This document shows, piece after piece, positions 18,206 to 25,988 of a stretch of DNA of 64,000 nucleotides. Position 1 is the first letter of the stretch. Every line of letters starts with the position of its first letter. This DNA is from Sporomusaceae bacterium. GTDB lineage: Bacteria > Bacillota > Negativicutes > UBA1444. Location: the NCBI GenBank assembly GCA_018434355.1, contig JAHDPL010000023.1, forward strand, positions 1 through 64,000, written 5' to 3'. Position numbers and translations under genes: made by a program. The notes beneath the pieces were generated by a model, which was not told where the DNA came from, made no database searches, and worked only from the letters and a program-made list of their open reading frames with translations.

Positions 18206-19067
18206 GCAAGCTGAAATCACTGCTTCAAAGCACCCCTGTTACTCCGCCGAATCGCAGCACAAATTCGCCCGGATGCATCTGCCGGTGGCGCCTGCCTGCA
18301 ATATACAGTGCAATTATTGCAACCGCTTGTATGACTGTGTGAATGAAAGCCGTCCCGGTGTGACCAGTGAAATCCTCTCGCCGGAACAGGCCAATGCCAA
18401 AATTGGCCGGGTGCAGGCCGGTCTGGATAATCTGGCGGTGATCGGCATCGCCGGACCGGGCGATGCGCTGGCAAATTGGCCGCAGACTCGGGCAACATTA
18501 GTAGCGACGCGGCAAAACTATCCCGATTTGATTCTGTGCCTGTCCACCAATGGGCTGATGTTGCCGCAATATGCCGAAGAACTGGTGGAACTGGGAGTAC
18601 GGCATGTGACGGTCACTTTGAATTCAGTTGACCTGGCCATCAGCGAAAAAATATACCGCCATATCGACTGGCAAGGACAGCGACTGACCGGCCAAGCCGG
18701 CGTTCGCATCCTGCTGGAAAATCAATTGGCGGGCATCCGGACTCTCACTGCTCGCGGCGTTTTGGTCAAGATCAACATCGTGATGATTCCCGGGATCAAT
18801 GATGAACATATTCCTGAAGTCGTGAAAGTTGCCCGCGACCTCGGCGCCTGCATGACCAACATCATGCCGCTGATTCCGGCCGGCGGCAGTGCCTTTGGTC
18901 ACTTGCCGCAAACCAGCCACAAGGATGTGGCCGCCATGCGGGAGCGCTGCCAGGAGTTTTTGCCGCAGATGAAACACTGTCAACAATGTCGGGCCGATGC
19001 AATCGGGCTGATATATCAGGACCGGGCGGCCGAGTTCCGCCAATGCAGCATAAAACAGGCAGGATGA
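18195..19067 (+). CDS. nifB: FeMo-cofactor biosynthesis radical SAM protein NifB (short form)
   Basis: A 290-residue radical SAM enzyme that fuses two [4Fe-4S] clusters into the carbide-centred NifB-co. The SAM-cluster motif C-x3-C-x2-C is C35-NIQ-C39-NY-C42. Further conserved cysteines sit near the start (C15) and at the end (CQQCRADAIGL). It ends after the SAM domain and lacks the C-terminal NifX-like domain of proteobacterial NifB; short forms are usual in clostridia and archaea. ATG 18195, with GAGGTG upstream inside nifN, is chosen; an in-frame extension back to 18024 is only nifN read in another frame. Confidence 0.96.
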   Translation: MSCRQAEITASKHPCYSAESQHKFARMHLPVAPACNIQCNYCNRLYDCVNESRPGVTSEILSPEQANAKIGRVQAGLDNLAVIGIAGPGDALANWPQTRATLVATRQNYPDLILCLSTNGLMLPQYAEELVELGVRHVTVTLNSVDLAISEKIYRHIDWQGQRLTGQAGVRILLENQLAGIRTLTARGVLVKINIVMIPGINDEHIPEVVKVARDLGACMTNIMPLIPAGGSAFGHLPQTSHKDVAAMRERCQEFLPQMKHCQQCRADAIGLIYQDRAAEFRQCSIKQAG

Positions 19068-19080
19068 GGAGGAGCAACCA

Positions 19081-19392
19081 GTGAATAAACCGGAACGACA
19101 TATTTTCGTCTGTACCAGTTCGCGGCCCAATGGTCGGCAAAAGGGGTTTTGCCACACCAAGGACGGAGTCGCAGTGATGGGGAAATTTATCGAGGAATTG
19201 GAAGAGCGCGGCCTGTCGGGCGAAGTGATGGTCAGCAACACAGGCTGTTTTGGTCTATGCGAGCAAGGGCCGGTTGTGGTGATTTATCCGGATAATGTCT
19301 GGTACGGCAGTGTCACGCCGGACGACGTGGAAGCGATCATGGAAGAACATATTGAAGGCGGAGGGATCGTGACCCGATTGCAAATCGGCTGA
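19081..19392 (+). CDS. Thioredoxin-like [2Fe-2S] ferredoxin (Shethna type)
   Basis: A 103-residue protein with the four cluster ligands C11, C24, C56 and C60, the same positions as in the Clostridium pasteurianum [2Fe-2S] ferredoxin, whose gene is also nif-linked and which is known to bind the MoFe protein. The fold is thioredoxin-like, not plant-type. The start is GTG 19081 behind GGAGGAG. Its place between nifB and the AnfO-like gene suggests a nitrogenase role, either protective or in cofactor assembly (inference). Confidence 0.9.
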   Translation: MNKPERHIFVCTSSRPNGRQKGFCHTKDGVAVMGKFIEELEERGLSGEVMVSNTGCFGLCEQGPVVVIYPDNVWYGSVTPDDVEAIMEEHIEGGGIVTRLQIG

Positions 19393-19428
19393 TTTGCACG
19401 TAGGGGCCGGAAAAGAGGAGGGGTTGAC

Positions 19429-20052
19429 ATGGCCAGAGAAATTGGCGCATTTGTAGACGAAACCGGCAGGGCCGCGGCGCTTTCACAACCCTGTTCGCTG
19501 CGAATCTTCCGGCGCGACCGGGGCCAATGGCGACTGGATCGATCCGCGCCGCTGAATTTGGCGGATGCGTCAGGCCTGGCGGACTTGCGGCGTCGCATGG
19601 CGGAAATCATCGCCGTGTTTGGCGACTGTAAAACGGCGCTGGCCGCCGCTTTTCAGGGTGCTGCGTTGCATGAACTGGAAAAGGCCGGCATTGAACTGTG
19701 GGAAGTGGAAGGCGATCCGGAAGCTTTGCTTGACACGATCCTGTTCGAAGCAGAGAAGGCGGTGCAGGAAGCGGAAAAAGAAGCGACGCTGCCATTTCCG
19801 GTGTTGGAAAACCTGGGTGAAGGTCGGTATAGCCTGTCGATTGCCGAAGTGCAGCACAGTAGCGGCGGCCTGACCTCCAAACAGGTGTTGCTGCCGATTT
19901 TGCAGCAGGGGTCTTTTCGCGAACTGTCGGTCATCTGCACGCATGTGCCGCCCTGGCTGGAAGCGGAAGCAAATAGCCGCGACTGGCGCCTGCGCACAGA
20001 AAAGACAAGCGGGGCGCAATTTATTGCCACGATCGAGGTGAACGGCAAATGA
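19429..20052 (+). CDS. AnfO-like nitrogenase accessory protein
   Basis: A 207-residue soluble protein starting MAREIGAFVDETG at ATG 19429 behind GAGGAGGGG. The opening strand pattern, the FGDCKTALAA motif near residue 66 and the GIELWEVEGDPEALLD motif near residue 88 are those of the AnfO family, first seen with Fe-only nitrogenase. A charged helix (KAVQEAEKEA) and a variable C-terminal half follow. The biochemical role of AnfO proteins is not settled. Here the host cluster is a molybdenum nif operon with no vnf/anf structural gene in sight. The stop overlaps the next start by 4 bp, so it belongs to the nif transcript. Identification is by motif memory. Confidence 0.65.
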   Translation: MAREIGAFVDETGRAAALSQPCSLRIFRRDRGQWRLDRSAPLNLADASGLADLRRRMAEIIAVFGDCKTALAAAFQGAALHELEKAGIELWEVEGDPEALLDTILFEAEKAVQEAEKEATLPFPVLENLGEGRYSLSIAEVQHSSGGLTSKQVLLPILQQGSFRELSVICTHVPPWLEAEANSRDWRLRTEKTSGAQFIATIEVNGK

Positions 20053-21116
20053 ACTGGACCGATTGCCTGCTGGGAAAAATCGCTGCAGGCGGCAAACCGG
20101 CACAGCTCGTGTCTGTTTACCGGCAGTTGATTGATTTGGGATTTAGTTCTTTTGACGTTTCGCTGCCGGCGGCCAGATCATTGGTGCAAGCGGGGATTCC
20201 CAAAGATTCACTGCGATTTGTCTGCGATGATTTAGTGCAGTTGGATGAATGTATCAATCAAGGTTGGCGGCGAGTCCGTCTGACGCGCTCACTAAGTCGG
20301 TGCTTGCAAGATTGCCAACTGCTGGCAAAGATTCAGCAAAACGCAATGGTCGTGTCAGTCACGATTCATCAACTGTCGGATCTGGAAATCTGGCGGCAGG
20401 CAAGTCGGCAACAGAATGTAATTGACGTAAGCTGGTTCGCTTCGCTGATTTTGCATGATACAGACGGCAGCTGGGATTTTTCGCACGGGGCGCTGGTTGC
20501 TGCCGAGTGCCGCCGGATTTTGCCGGGAATCGAACTGGAGTTTCAGGGGAATTCCACTTATCAGATGGCAACCGCGGCGGCACTCGGTACGATTGGTGGC
20601 GGTGTCACGACGACTATTTGTTCGGTGGGCGGCGCATTTGACGAAATCGCCTGGGAGGAAGTATGGCTGGGCCTCTCCGTTTTGGCGCCGCATCAGTATA
20701 AACCGATCGATCAGTTGGTCGGTAAATGTTGCCAGATACTCGCTGTAGCCGGGTTGACGCCACTGTTGCACAAGCCGCTGCTGGGCGACAATGTGTTTGC
20801 GCATGAATCAGGCATTCATGTGCATGGGGTTATGAGACAGCCGGAAATCTATGAAGCCTATGCACCGGAAGGCATCGGGCAAACGCGGCTGCTGACTATC
20901 GGCGGTTCGTCGGGACGTCTTGCCGTGGAAACGGCGGCAACGTTGCTCGACTATGAATGCCCGGCGGAGGCGGTAAGTCTGGTAAACGCACAGATTAAAA
21001 AAATCAGTGCGGCGCAGGGGCATGGTTTGACCAGGCGGCAATTGCAGTCGCTGTTTTTCAAATACTGCAACCGGCGGCAGGAGGCTAAGTATGCGAGTGT
21101 TGCAGCGGGTTGTTGA
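20049..21116 (+). CDS. nifV: Homocitrate synthase omega subunit (split NifV, C-terminal type)
   Basis: A 355-residue protein of the isopropylmalate/homocitrate synthase family. The first 200 residues look like a degenerate TIM barrel without the TTLRDG catalytic start. After residue about 170 come the conserved C-terminal pieces: LEFQGNSTYQMATAAALG, then HESGIHVHG, the motif that contributes acyl-CoA binding and catalysis in intact enzymes. This matches NifV-omega of Clostridium pasteurianum, which works with a separate alpha subunit to make homocitrate, the organic ligand of FeMo-co. It overlaps the AnfO-like gene by 4 bp and nifV-alpha by 26 bp. Confidence 0.85.
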   Translation: MNWTDCLLGKIAAGGKPAQLVSVYRQLIDLGFSSFDVSLPAARSLVQAGIPKDSLRFVCDDLVQLDECINQGWRRVRLTRSLSRCLQDCQLLAKIQQNAMVVSVTIHQLSDLEIWRQASRQQNVIDVSWFASLILHDTDGSWDFSHGALVAAECRRILPGIELEFQGNSTYQMATAAALGTIGGGVTTTICSVGGAFDEIAWEEVWLGLSVLAPHQYKPIDQLVGKCCQILAVAGLTPLLHKPLLGDNVFAHESGIHVHGVMRQPEIYEAYAPEGIGQTRLLTIGGSSGRLAVETAATLLDYECPAEAVSLVNAQIKKISAAQGHGLTRRQLQSLFFKYCNRRQEAKYASVAAGC

Positions 21117-21945
21117 TACGACTCTGCGAGATGGTGAACAAATGCCGGGACTGACTTTTTTTGACCATGAACGGCTGACGTTGCTGGAATTGTTAAAACA
21201 AGCAGGCGTGGGAGCAATTGAGATTCCCGGTCCGGCGATTGATCCGCGTTCGGCGGCATCCGAATGGAGCCGGCAGCAAGACCTGGCGGTGATTGTCTGG
21301 AACCGGGCCGTGTCTGCCGATATCGAACTGTCGCTGCGGTCCGGTTTTCGTCATATCCATGTTTCGCTACCGGTTTCGGCAGCTCATATTGAGAAAAAGC
21401 TCGGTGTGACTTTTGCCTGGATTCTGTGCCAGTTGGAAAGCTGCATAAAAAAAATCCGGGCGGCCGGTGCTCTGGCCTATGTAGGTGCAGAGGACGCTTC
21501 ACGGGCTTCGGATGATTTTTTCCTGGAATATGCCAGACTGGCGGCGGATACGGGAGCGCAGCGAATTCGTTTTGCCGATACGGTCGGTTGTATGCAGCCA
21601 AACGAGGTAGAGTCGCGATTGCGTCGACTGCAGGCTAAATGTCCGATTCCGCTTGAATTTCATGGGCACAATGATTTTGGCCTGGCGCTGGCTAACCATC
21701 TGGCAGCTGACAAAGCCGGCATCCAATGGCATAGCGGCACGGTGCGGGGAATCGGTGAGCGGGCTGGAAATGCAGATTTGCGAGGATTGCAGCATTGGCT
21801 GGGCAAAAATGTGCAAAAAAACAGCCCGGGCCATAGCCCAGACCACAAGCAGTGCAGTGAAACGATTCTGCTGACAGCGGAGAAGATTGTGACTGCGGCG
21901 ATGCAGAGGGCTAAGCGAGCTGCAAGGTTGTCGTTTCAAGACTAA
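21091..21945 (+). CDS. nifV: Homocitrate synthase alpha subunit (split NifV, catalytic barrel)
   Basis: A 284-residue TIM barrel with the full catalytic opening DTTLRDGEQ at residues 9-17 and the metal-binding HGHND motif (FHGHNDFGLA). The barrel ends without the C-terminal subdomain, which is supplied by the omega gene just upstream. Together they condense acetyl-CoA with 2-oxoglutarate to homocitrate. The ribosome binding site is GCAGGAGGC. This is the last nif gene; its stop overlaps the stop of the convergent diguanylate cyclase gene by 3 bp, and no terminator hairpin is visible between them. Confidence 0.88.
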   Translation: MRVLQRVVDTTLRDGEQMPGLTFFDHERLTLLELLKQAGVGAIEIPGPAIDPRSAASEWSRQQDLAVIVWNRAVSADIELSLRSGFRHIHVSLPVSAAHIEKKLGVTFAWILCQLESCIKKIRAAGALAYVGAEDASRASDDFFLEYARLAADTGAQRIRFADTVGCMQPNEVESRLRRLQAKCPIPLEFHGHNDFGLALANHLAADKAGIQWHSGTVRGIGERAGNADLRGLQHWLGKNVQKNSPGHSPDHKQCSETILLTAEKIVTAAMQRAKRAARLSFQD

Positions 21946-23129
21946 GCGACCTCGACCCGGTCCCGGCCATTGTTTTTCGCCCGGTAAAGCGCTTTGTCGA
22001 CCCTTGATAGGACATCGTCAAAACTGGCGTCTTCGCTGCGCACTTGGGTAACGCCGATGCTTATCGTAATCCGGATGTCGAGGTGTCCCGGCACTGCCAA
22101 GGTATGGCAGCTACGGCGCAAGCGAACAGCAATTTCAGTGGCGCCGGCCAGATTTGTTTCCGGCAATAGCAGGGCGAACTCTTCGCCGCCGAGGCGACCG
22201 AACAGGTCGGAGTCCCTTTTGTGAAGCAAGATGGTACGGGAAAGCTCCTTCAGCACTTTGTCGCCGACGGGATGACCGAATTGGTCGTTGACTTCCTTAA
22301 AGTGATCCAGATCCAGCATTAACAGCGAAAACGTGCGATTATAGCGGGAAAAGCGGCTAAACTCCTCTTCGGCGGCCTGAAAGAAGTGCCGTCGGTTTGC
22401 TACGCCAGTCAACTGATCTACCAGTGCATTGTGAATCAGGTCCTTGCGCAGTTCCTGGGCCCGGGTCTGTGCTTCATACTGTTGCCGCCGGTGTGAGTAA
22501 AACCGAACCGAAGCCCAGATGCCAAGGGCATTGGACAGAATCAATGAAACGATGATGATCGAAAGGACGGGGCCGGAGAGGGAAGCTGCTTGCGAATAAT
22601 GGGATGCAATATTCGCGATGCTGAAAATGAAGCAGGGTAAGATACGGAAACATAAGCGATTTGGGATTAGCATGTAAATGCTGAATAAGAGCAAATAATC
22701 GATGCCTGCGGTATGGGTGTGGATCTGCGGATGCAGTTGATTGGCCTGAAAAACTCCGGCAAGCATGATAAAGCAACCGCCAAGCACAAGGTAATCATAA
22801 AGTTGCGGATTCTTAATCCGCCGCAAAAAAAACAGCGCCAGCGCCAATGAAGCCAGCAGGAACAGCCTGATCGGCAACAGTTGCTGGAAGGGTCCCTGCC
22901 CGGCATGCATGAAATAATCGGTAATGATAAACAGAAAGCTCGGCAGCAACCAGATACTGCCGATCGTTATTGTTTGCGCAATGTCCTGGTGAAGGTAATG
23001 CCGGCGATAACCGTTTTCCAGTTCGCCAAGCGGATATTCCGTAAGCGGGAGTTTAAGCGGAAATCTGCGCCGCAGGGCAATCTCCTCCAATGAAGATCGA
23101 TAAAATCTATGAAAATATTTTGAAAACAT
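21942..23129 (-). CDS. Membrane diguanylate cyclase (GGEEF)
   Basis: Up to 395 residues: about six membrane helices between residues 53 and 212, a short coiled linker (HRRQQYEAQTRAQELRKDL) and a C-terminal GGDEF domain. The active-site signature is GGEEF at 314-318, and a product-inhibition site RDSD (RxxD) is at 305-308, five residues ahead, so it should make c-di-GMP and be feedback-inhibited. The ATG at 23129 is part of a TATAAT sequence and has no ribosome site; a GGAGGAG at codons 14-16 suggests that translation may begin near codon 17-19 (ATT or CTG) instead. The signal sensed by the membrane part is unknown. Confidence 0.88.
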   Translation of the reverse strand: MFSKYFHRFYRSSLEEIALRRRFPLKLPLTEYPLGELENGYRRHYLHQDIAQTITIGSIWLLPSFLFIITDYFMHAGQGPFQQLLPIRLFLLASLALALFFLRRIKNPQLYDYLVLGGCFIMLAGVFQANQLHPQIHTHTAGIDYLLLFSIYMLIPNRLCFRILPCFIFSIANIASHYSQAASLSGPVLSIIIVSLILSNALGIWASVRFYSHRRQQYEAQTRAQELRKDLIHNALVDQLTGVANRRHFFQAAEEEFSRFSRYNRTFSLLMLDLDHFKEVNDQFGHPVGDKVLKELSRTILLHKRDSDLFGRLGGEEFALLLPETNLAGATEIAVRLRRSCHTLAVPGHLDIRITISIGVTQVRSEDASFDDVLSRVDKALYRAKNNGRDRVEVA

Positions 23130-23302
23130 TATAGCATAAATAGTAAATCAAGATGTAATAATATTTATTCCCGTATTCCCCTCAGATTTTTGATTGAATA
23201 GCAATTCCTGTTTCAGGCGGTGGCTATGTTATAATCAATGGTAAAGTCGGTATTGCGTAACGGTGCCGCAGCGATACATTAATGAAAGGAAGGTTATAAC
23301 TG

Positions 23303-24328
23303 ATGCGTTTTCTACAACTCGGCAACACGGGAATGACAGTATCCGAACTTGGTTTTGGCGGCATTCCGATTTTACGCTTGGAAACCGGTGAAGCGGAGAA
23401 AATCGTCCGCCACGCTTTTGACCGGGGAATCAATTTCTTTGACACGGCTTATGCATACCGGGACAGTGAAGAAAAGATCGGTCGCGCTTTTGCCGGCCGT
23501 CGCGACAAAGTGATCATCGCCACCAAGACGATGCGGCGCGATGGCGCCGGGGCGCTCGAACAACTTGAGCAGAGCTTGCAACGCCTGCAAACCGACTATA
23601 TTGATTTGTACCAATTGCATCAAGTGGCCCAGGAAAGCGTCTGGCAAACGATCAGTGCTCCCGGCGGCGCACTGGAAGTGCTGCAAAAAGCAAAAGCGGC
23701 CGGCAAGATTCGTTTTCTTGGCGTGACTTCGCATAGCCGGCCGATGGCGATCAAGTTGATCCAAACCGGACTGTTCAGCACAGTGCAGTTTCCGTTCAAT
23801 TTCATTGAAGTCGATGCTGCTGGCGATCTTCACCCCGAAGCGCGCCGATTGGGTCTGGGGATTCTGGTGATGAAGCCGTTTGCCGGCGGTGTGATTGACA
23901 ACGCCACAGTGGCTTTCAAGTATTTGCGCCAGTTTCCTGATGCGATTCCGCTACCGGGATTTGATTCGGTGGCGGCGGTGGATGAAGTGGTTTCCTTCTA
24001 TGAAATGTCCAATCAGGTTTCGGACGAAGATGAAGCGTTGATGACGACCTATCGAAGCGAACTTGGGCAGCAGTTCTGTCGACGCTGTGAATATTGCCAG
24101 CCTTGTCCGCAAGGGGTGATGATCACTCCGGCAATGGGCTATCAGGTAGTTGCCCGCCGCATGTCGCCGGCCGTCTCGGTTGAATTTTCCCGCGCGGCGA
24201 TGGAGACAGTCCCTCAATGCATCGAATGCGGCATCTGTATTCAGCGCTGTCCCTACAACCTGCCGATACCGACGATGTTAAAGAAGCATTTTGCAATGTG
24301 GGAAGGCCATTGCAGGGAAATCAGATAG
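23303..24328 (+). CDS. Aldo/keto reductase with C-terminal [4Fe-4S] domain
   Basis: A 341-residue protein. Residues 1 to about 260 are an AKR barrel with the catalytic Asp-Tyr-Lys-His set visible (FFDTAYAYRDSE, IATKT, YQLHQV). The C-terminal 80 residues carry two Cys groups, CRRCEYCQPCP and CIECGICIQRCP, a ferredoxin-like two-cluster pattern common in anaerobe AKRs. It could link NADPH or ferredoxin to an aldehyde or ketone; the substrate is unknown. The start ATG 23303 follows AAAGGAAGG. It is a single-gene unit ending at the terminator 24341-24386. Confidence 0.9.
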   Translation: MRFLQLGNTGMTVSELGFGGIPILRLETGEAEKIVRHAFDRGINFFDTAYAYRDSEEKIGRAFAGRRDKVIIATKTMRRDGAGALEQLEQSLQRLQTDYIDLYQLHQVAQESVWQTISAPGGALEVLQKAKAAGKIRFLGVTSHSRPMAIKLIQTGLFSTVQFPFNFIEVDAAGDLHPEARRLGLGILVMKPFAGGVIDNATVAFKYLRQFPDAIPLPGFDSVAAVDEVVSFYEMSNQVSDEDEALMTTYRSELGQQFCRRCEYCQPCPQGVMITPAMGYQVVARRMSPAVSVEFSRAAMETVPQCIECGICIQRCPYNLPIPTMLKKHFAMWEGHCREIR

Positions 24329-24340
24329 TTACAATAATAA

Positions 24341-24386
24341 GGGCTGCAGAGAACCATCTTAAATAGTTCTCCGCAGCCCTTTGCTC
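24341..24386. terminator. Terminator between the aldo/keto reductase and cheX
   Basis: GGGCTGC-A-GAGAAC (24341-24354) pairs with GTTCTC-C-GCAGCCC (24366-24379), followed on the + strand by TTTGCTCCTT. AATAATAA on the left gives a T-rich tail on the - strand, so it may serve both converging genes. Confidence 0.85.
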
Positions 24387-24460
24387 CTTGCTAAGAAACA
24401 AGGCCGTGTATTGGCTGGATGAAAATTGTTTTGCGTGTATAGGGTTGCATTCGCAAAAGT

Positions 24461-24934
24461 TTAGTTTGCCTGAGTGCTTTCCAGGCCGAGATTCAACTGA
24501 ATCAAGTTACCGTCGGCCAACATTTCGATGACCAAAAATTTCTCTTGCAACAGCCGGGCCCGAAAATCACTGCCGACTACCAAAGAAGGCGGTGAAATGT
24601 CGACCTGCATTCCCATTTGCTCGAAGCGAATGGCAGAATTGGCGGTAACCATGTTGACCAGCTCGGAGATGGCGCTTTGCGGCAATTCATCGAACTGAGC
24701 TACCGGCATGCCGCCCATCATGGTGCTGGCGATGGTCATGGCCGTTGCTTCGCTCATATTATACGCGACACTGCCGCGCAAATCTTTGGTCATGCCGATA
24801 ATCACGGTCACGCCGAGGCTTTCGACCGAGTTGCTGCCCATGCTGAGCTTGCCTCGCTGGATGTCGGCAAAGCCAAGCTGCGGTAATATTTCACGAAATG
24901 CATCAATTACAGGATTGATAAACCGGGCGTCCAT
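24461..24934 (-). CDS. cheX: Chemotaxis phosphatase CheX
   Basis: A 157-residue CheX/CheC-type protein. The catalytic E-x2-N motif is in SAISELVNMVTANSA (Glu and Asn about residues 91-94). The N-terminal INPVIDAFREILPQLG and MTIASTMMGGMP stretches are typical. CheX removes phosphate from CheY-P. GGAGGAAT overlaps the end of the upstream response-regulator gene, 3 bp away, so the two are co-translated. It pairs with the CheY-CheX fusion in a two-gene unit; no other che genes are in the window. Confidence 0.9.
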   Translation of the reverse strand: MDARFINPVIDAFREILPQLGFADIQRGKLSMGSNSVESLGVTVIIGMTKDLRGSVAYNMSEATAMTIASTMMGGMPVAQFDELPQSAISELVNMVTANSAIRFEQMGMQVDISPPSLVVGSDFRARLLQEKFLVIEMLADGNLIQLNLGLESTQAN

Positions 24935-24937
24935 GCG

Positions 24938-25783
24938 CTATTCCTCCAGCATTTCCATGCTTAGCAGAAAACTGCCGATCGGAGTTTCGGCGGTTACTGA
25001 CAGTACATGATGATTGGGCAAATTGGAAATCGCCAGCTTTTTTCCTTCCAACAAACTGGCTGGCGTGATACGCAGGTCCATGCCTTTGGCAATCCGGTTG
25101 GCTCGCGAAATGCCGCGTCCGCATACGACATTGGCAATTTCCGCCATGCCGGCCAGCGCGTCATCCGGTGAAGCGGCGCGATCGAGCAATGTTTCGGCAA
25201 ATTTCGCTGCCGTCTGGTGTGTAGCATCCAGGATTACTCTACCGGAATGTGACCCGGTGATTCCGATAATCGCGCAGATTCCCTGTGATTCAAGCGGATC
25301 GGGCGGGACTGTCGAGGTGGAAAATGTACAAGCTTCGGTTGCCAGTGAAGTCTTGATGTATTCTTCAAACGACAGTTGAAGCTGTTCTTGATAGGCTGAC
25401 CACCATTCCAGGGCGACCCGGCTGACTGCCATTTTGATCGTTCGAACAAGCTCTTCGCGAGTCGCCGGTTTTTGCAGGAACCAGCGGATGCCGAGCAAGC
25501 GGGCGCGGGTAGTCAGGGTATCGTCTTTCATCGAACTAAGGATGACGATACGGGCGGTGGAATCGCGCAACAAGATTTGGCGACTGCATTCCAGGCCGTC
25601 CATATCCGGCATCGTGATATCCATGATAACAACATCCGGTTTCAAAACAAAATACTTCTTGATCCCTTCCATGCCGCTGGCGGCAAGTCCGCAAATCTCG
25701 AAGGCGTTGTCCGGCAGGGTTTTTTGTAGCACAGCCTGGCTGAACGGGGAGTCGTCGACAATAAGAATCCGTGTTTTTCGCAT
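24938..25783 (-). CDS. Response regulator with CheY receiver fused to a CheX-like domain
   Basis: A 281-residue fusion. Residues 1-120 are a receiver: acidic pair D10-D11, phospho-acceptor D55 in VIMDITMPDMDG, and LQKP with the conserved Lys near residue 105. Residues about 135-281 form a CheX-like domain with the pattern GMAEIANVVCGRG, where E-x2-N of the phosphatase is preserved. The fusion could therefore dephosphorylate its own receiver or another CheY. A promoter with TTGCCA/TATAAT lies upstream on the minus strand. The ATG follows AGAGGTGGGG. Confidence 0.88.
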   Translation of the reverse strand: MRKTRILIVDDSPFSQAVLQKTLPDNAFEICGLAASGMEGIKKYFVLKPDVVIMDITMPDMDGLECSRQILLRDSTARIVILSSMKDDTLTTRARLLGIRWFLQKPATREELVRTIKMAVSRVALEWWSAYQEQLQLSFEEYIKTSLATEACTFSTSTVPPDPLESQGICAIIGITGSHSGRVILDATHQTAAKFAETLLDRAASPDDALAGMAEIANVVCGRGISRANRIAKGMDLRITPASLLEGKKLAISNLPNHHVLSVTAETPIGSFLLSMEMLEE

Positions 25784-25814
25784 GCCCCCACCTCTTTCTG
25801 ATTGCGATTTTAGT

Positions 25815-25843
25815 ATTATAAACTATTCCGCGTCAGTTGGCAA
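25815..25843 (-). promoter_or_regulatory. Promoter of the CheY-CheX/cheX unit
   Basis: Read on the minus strand: TTGCCA (25843-25838), 17-bp spacer, perfect TATAAT (25820-25815), about 30 bp before the start codon at 25783. Confidence 0.7.
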
Positions 25844-25988
25844 TTTCCTGCAAACTGTGGAAAGATTTGCATTGTTTGACAATTTTGGCTGACCGCTCTT
25901 GCGCACAGCAGGGGAATTAGCCGGTATGTCGAATTCTAACAACCGTTGACACTAAACGTATCTGATTGATTAGACAGGAGAGTAGCCG

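Noticed and set aside
23200-24328. Aldo/keto reductase as part of the nif region
   Set aside because: It has its own upstream region and terminator, lies beyond an opposite-strand gene, and has no known nitrogenase role.
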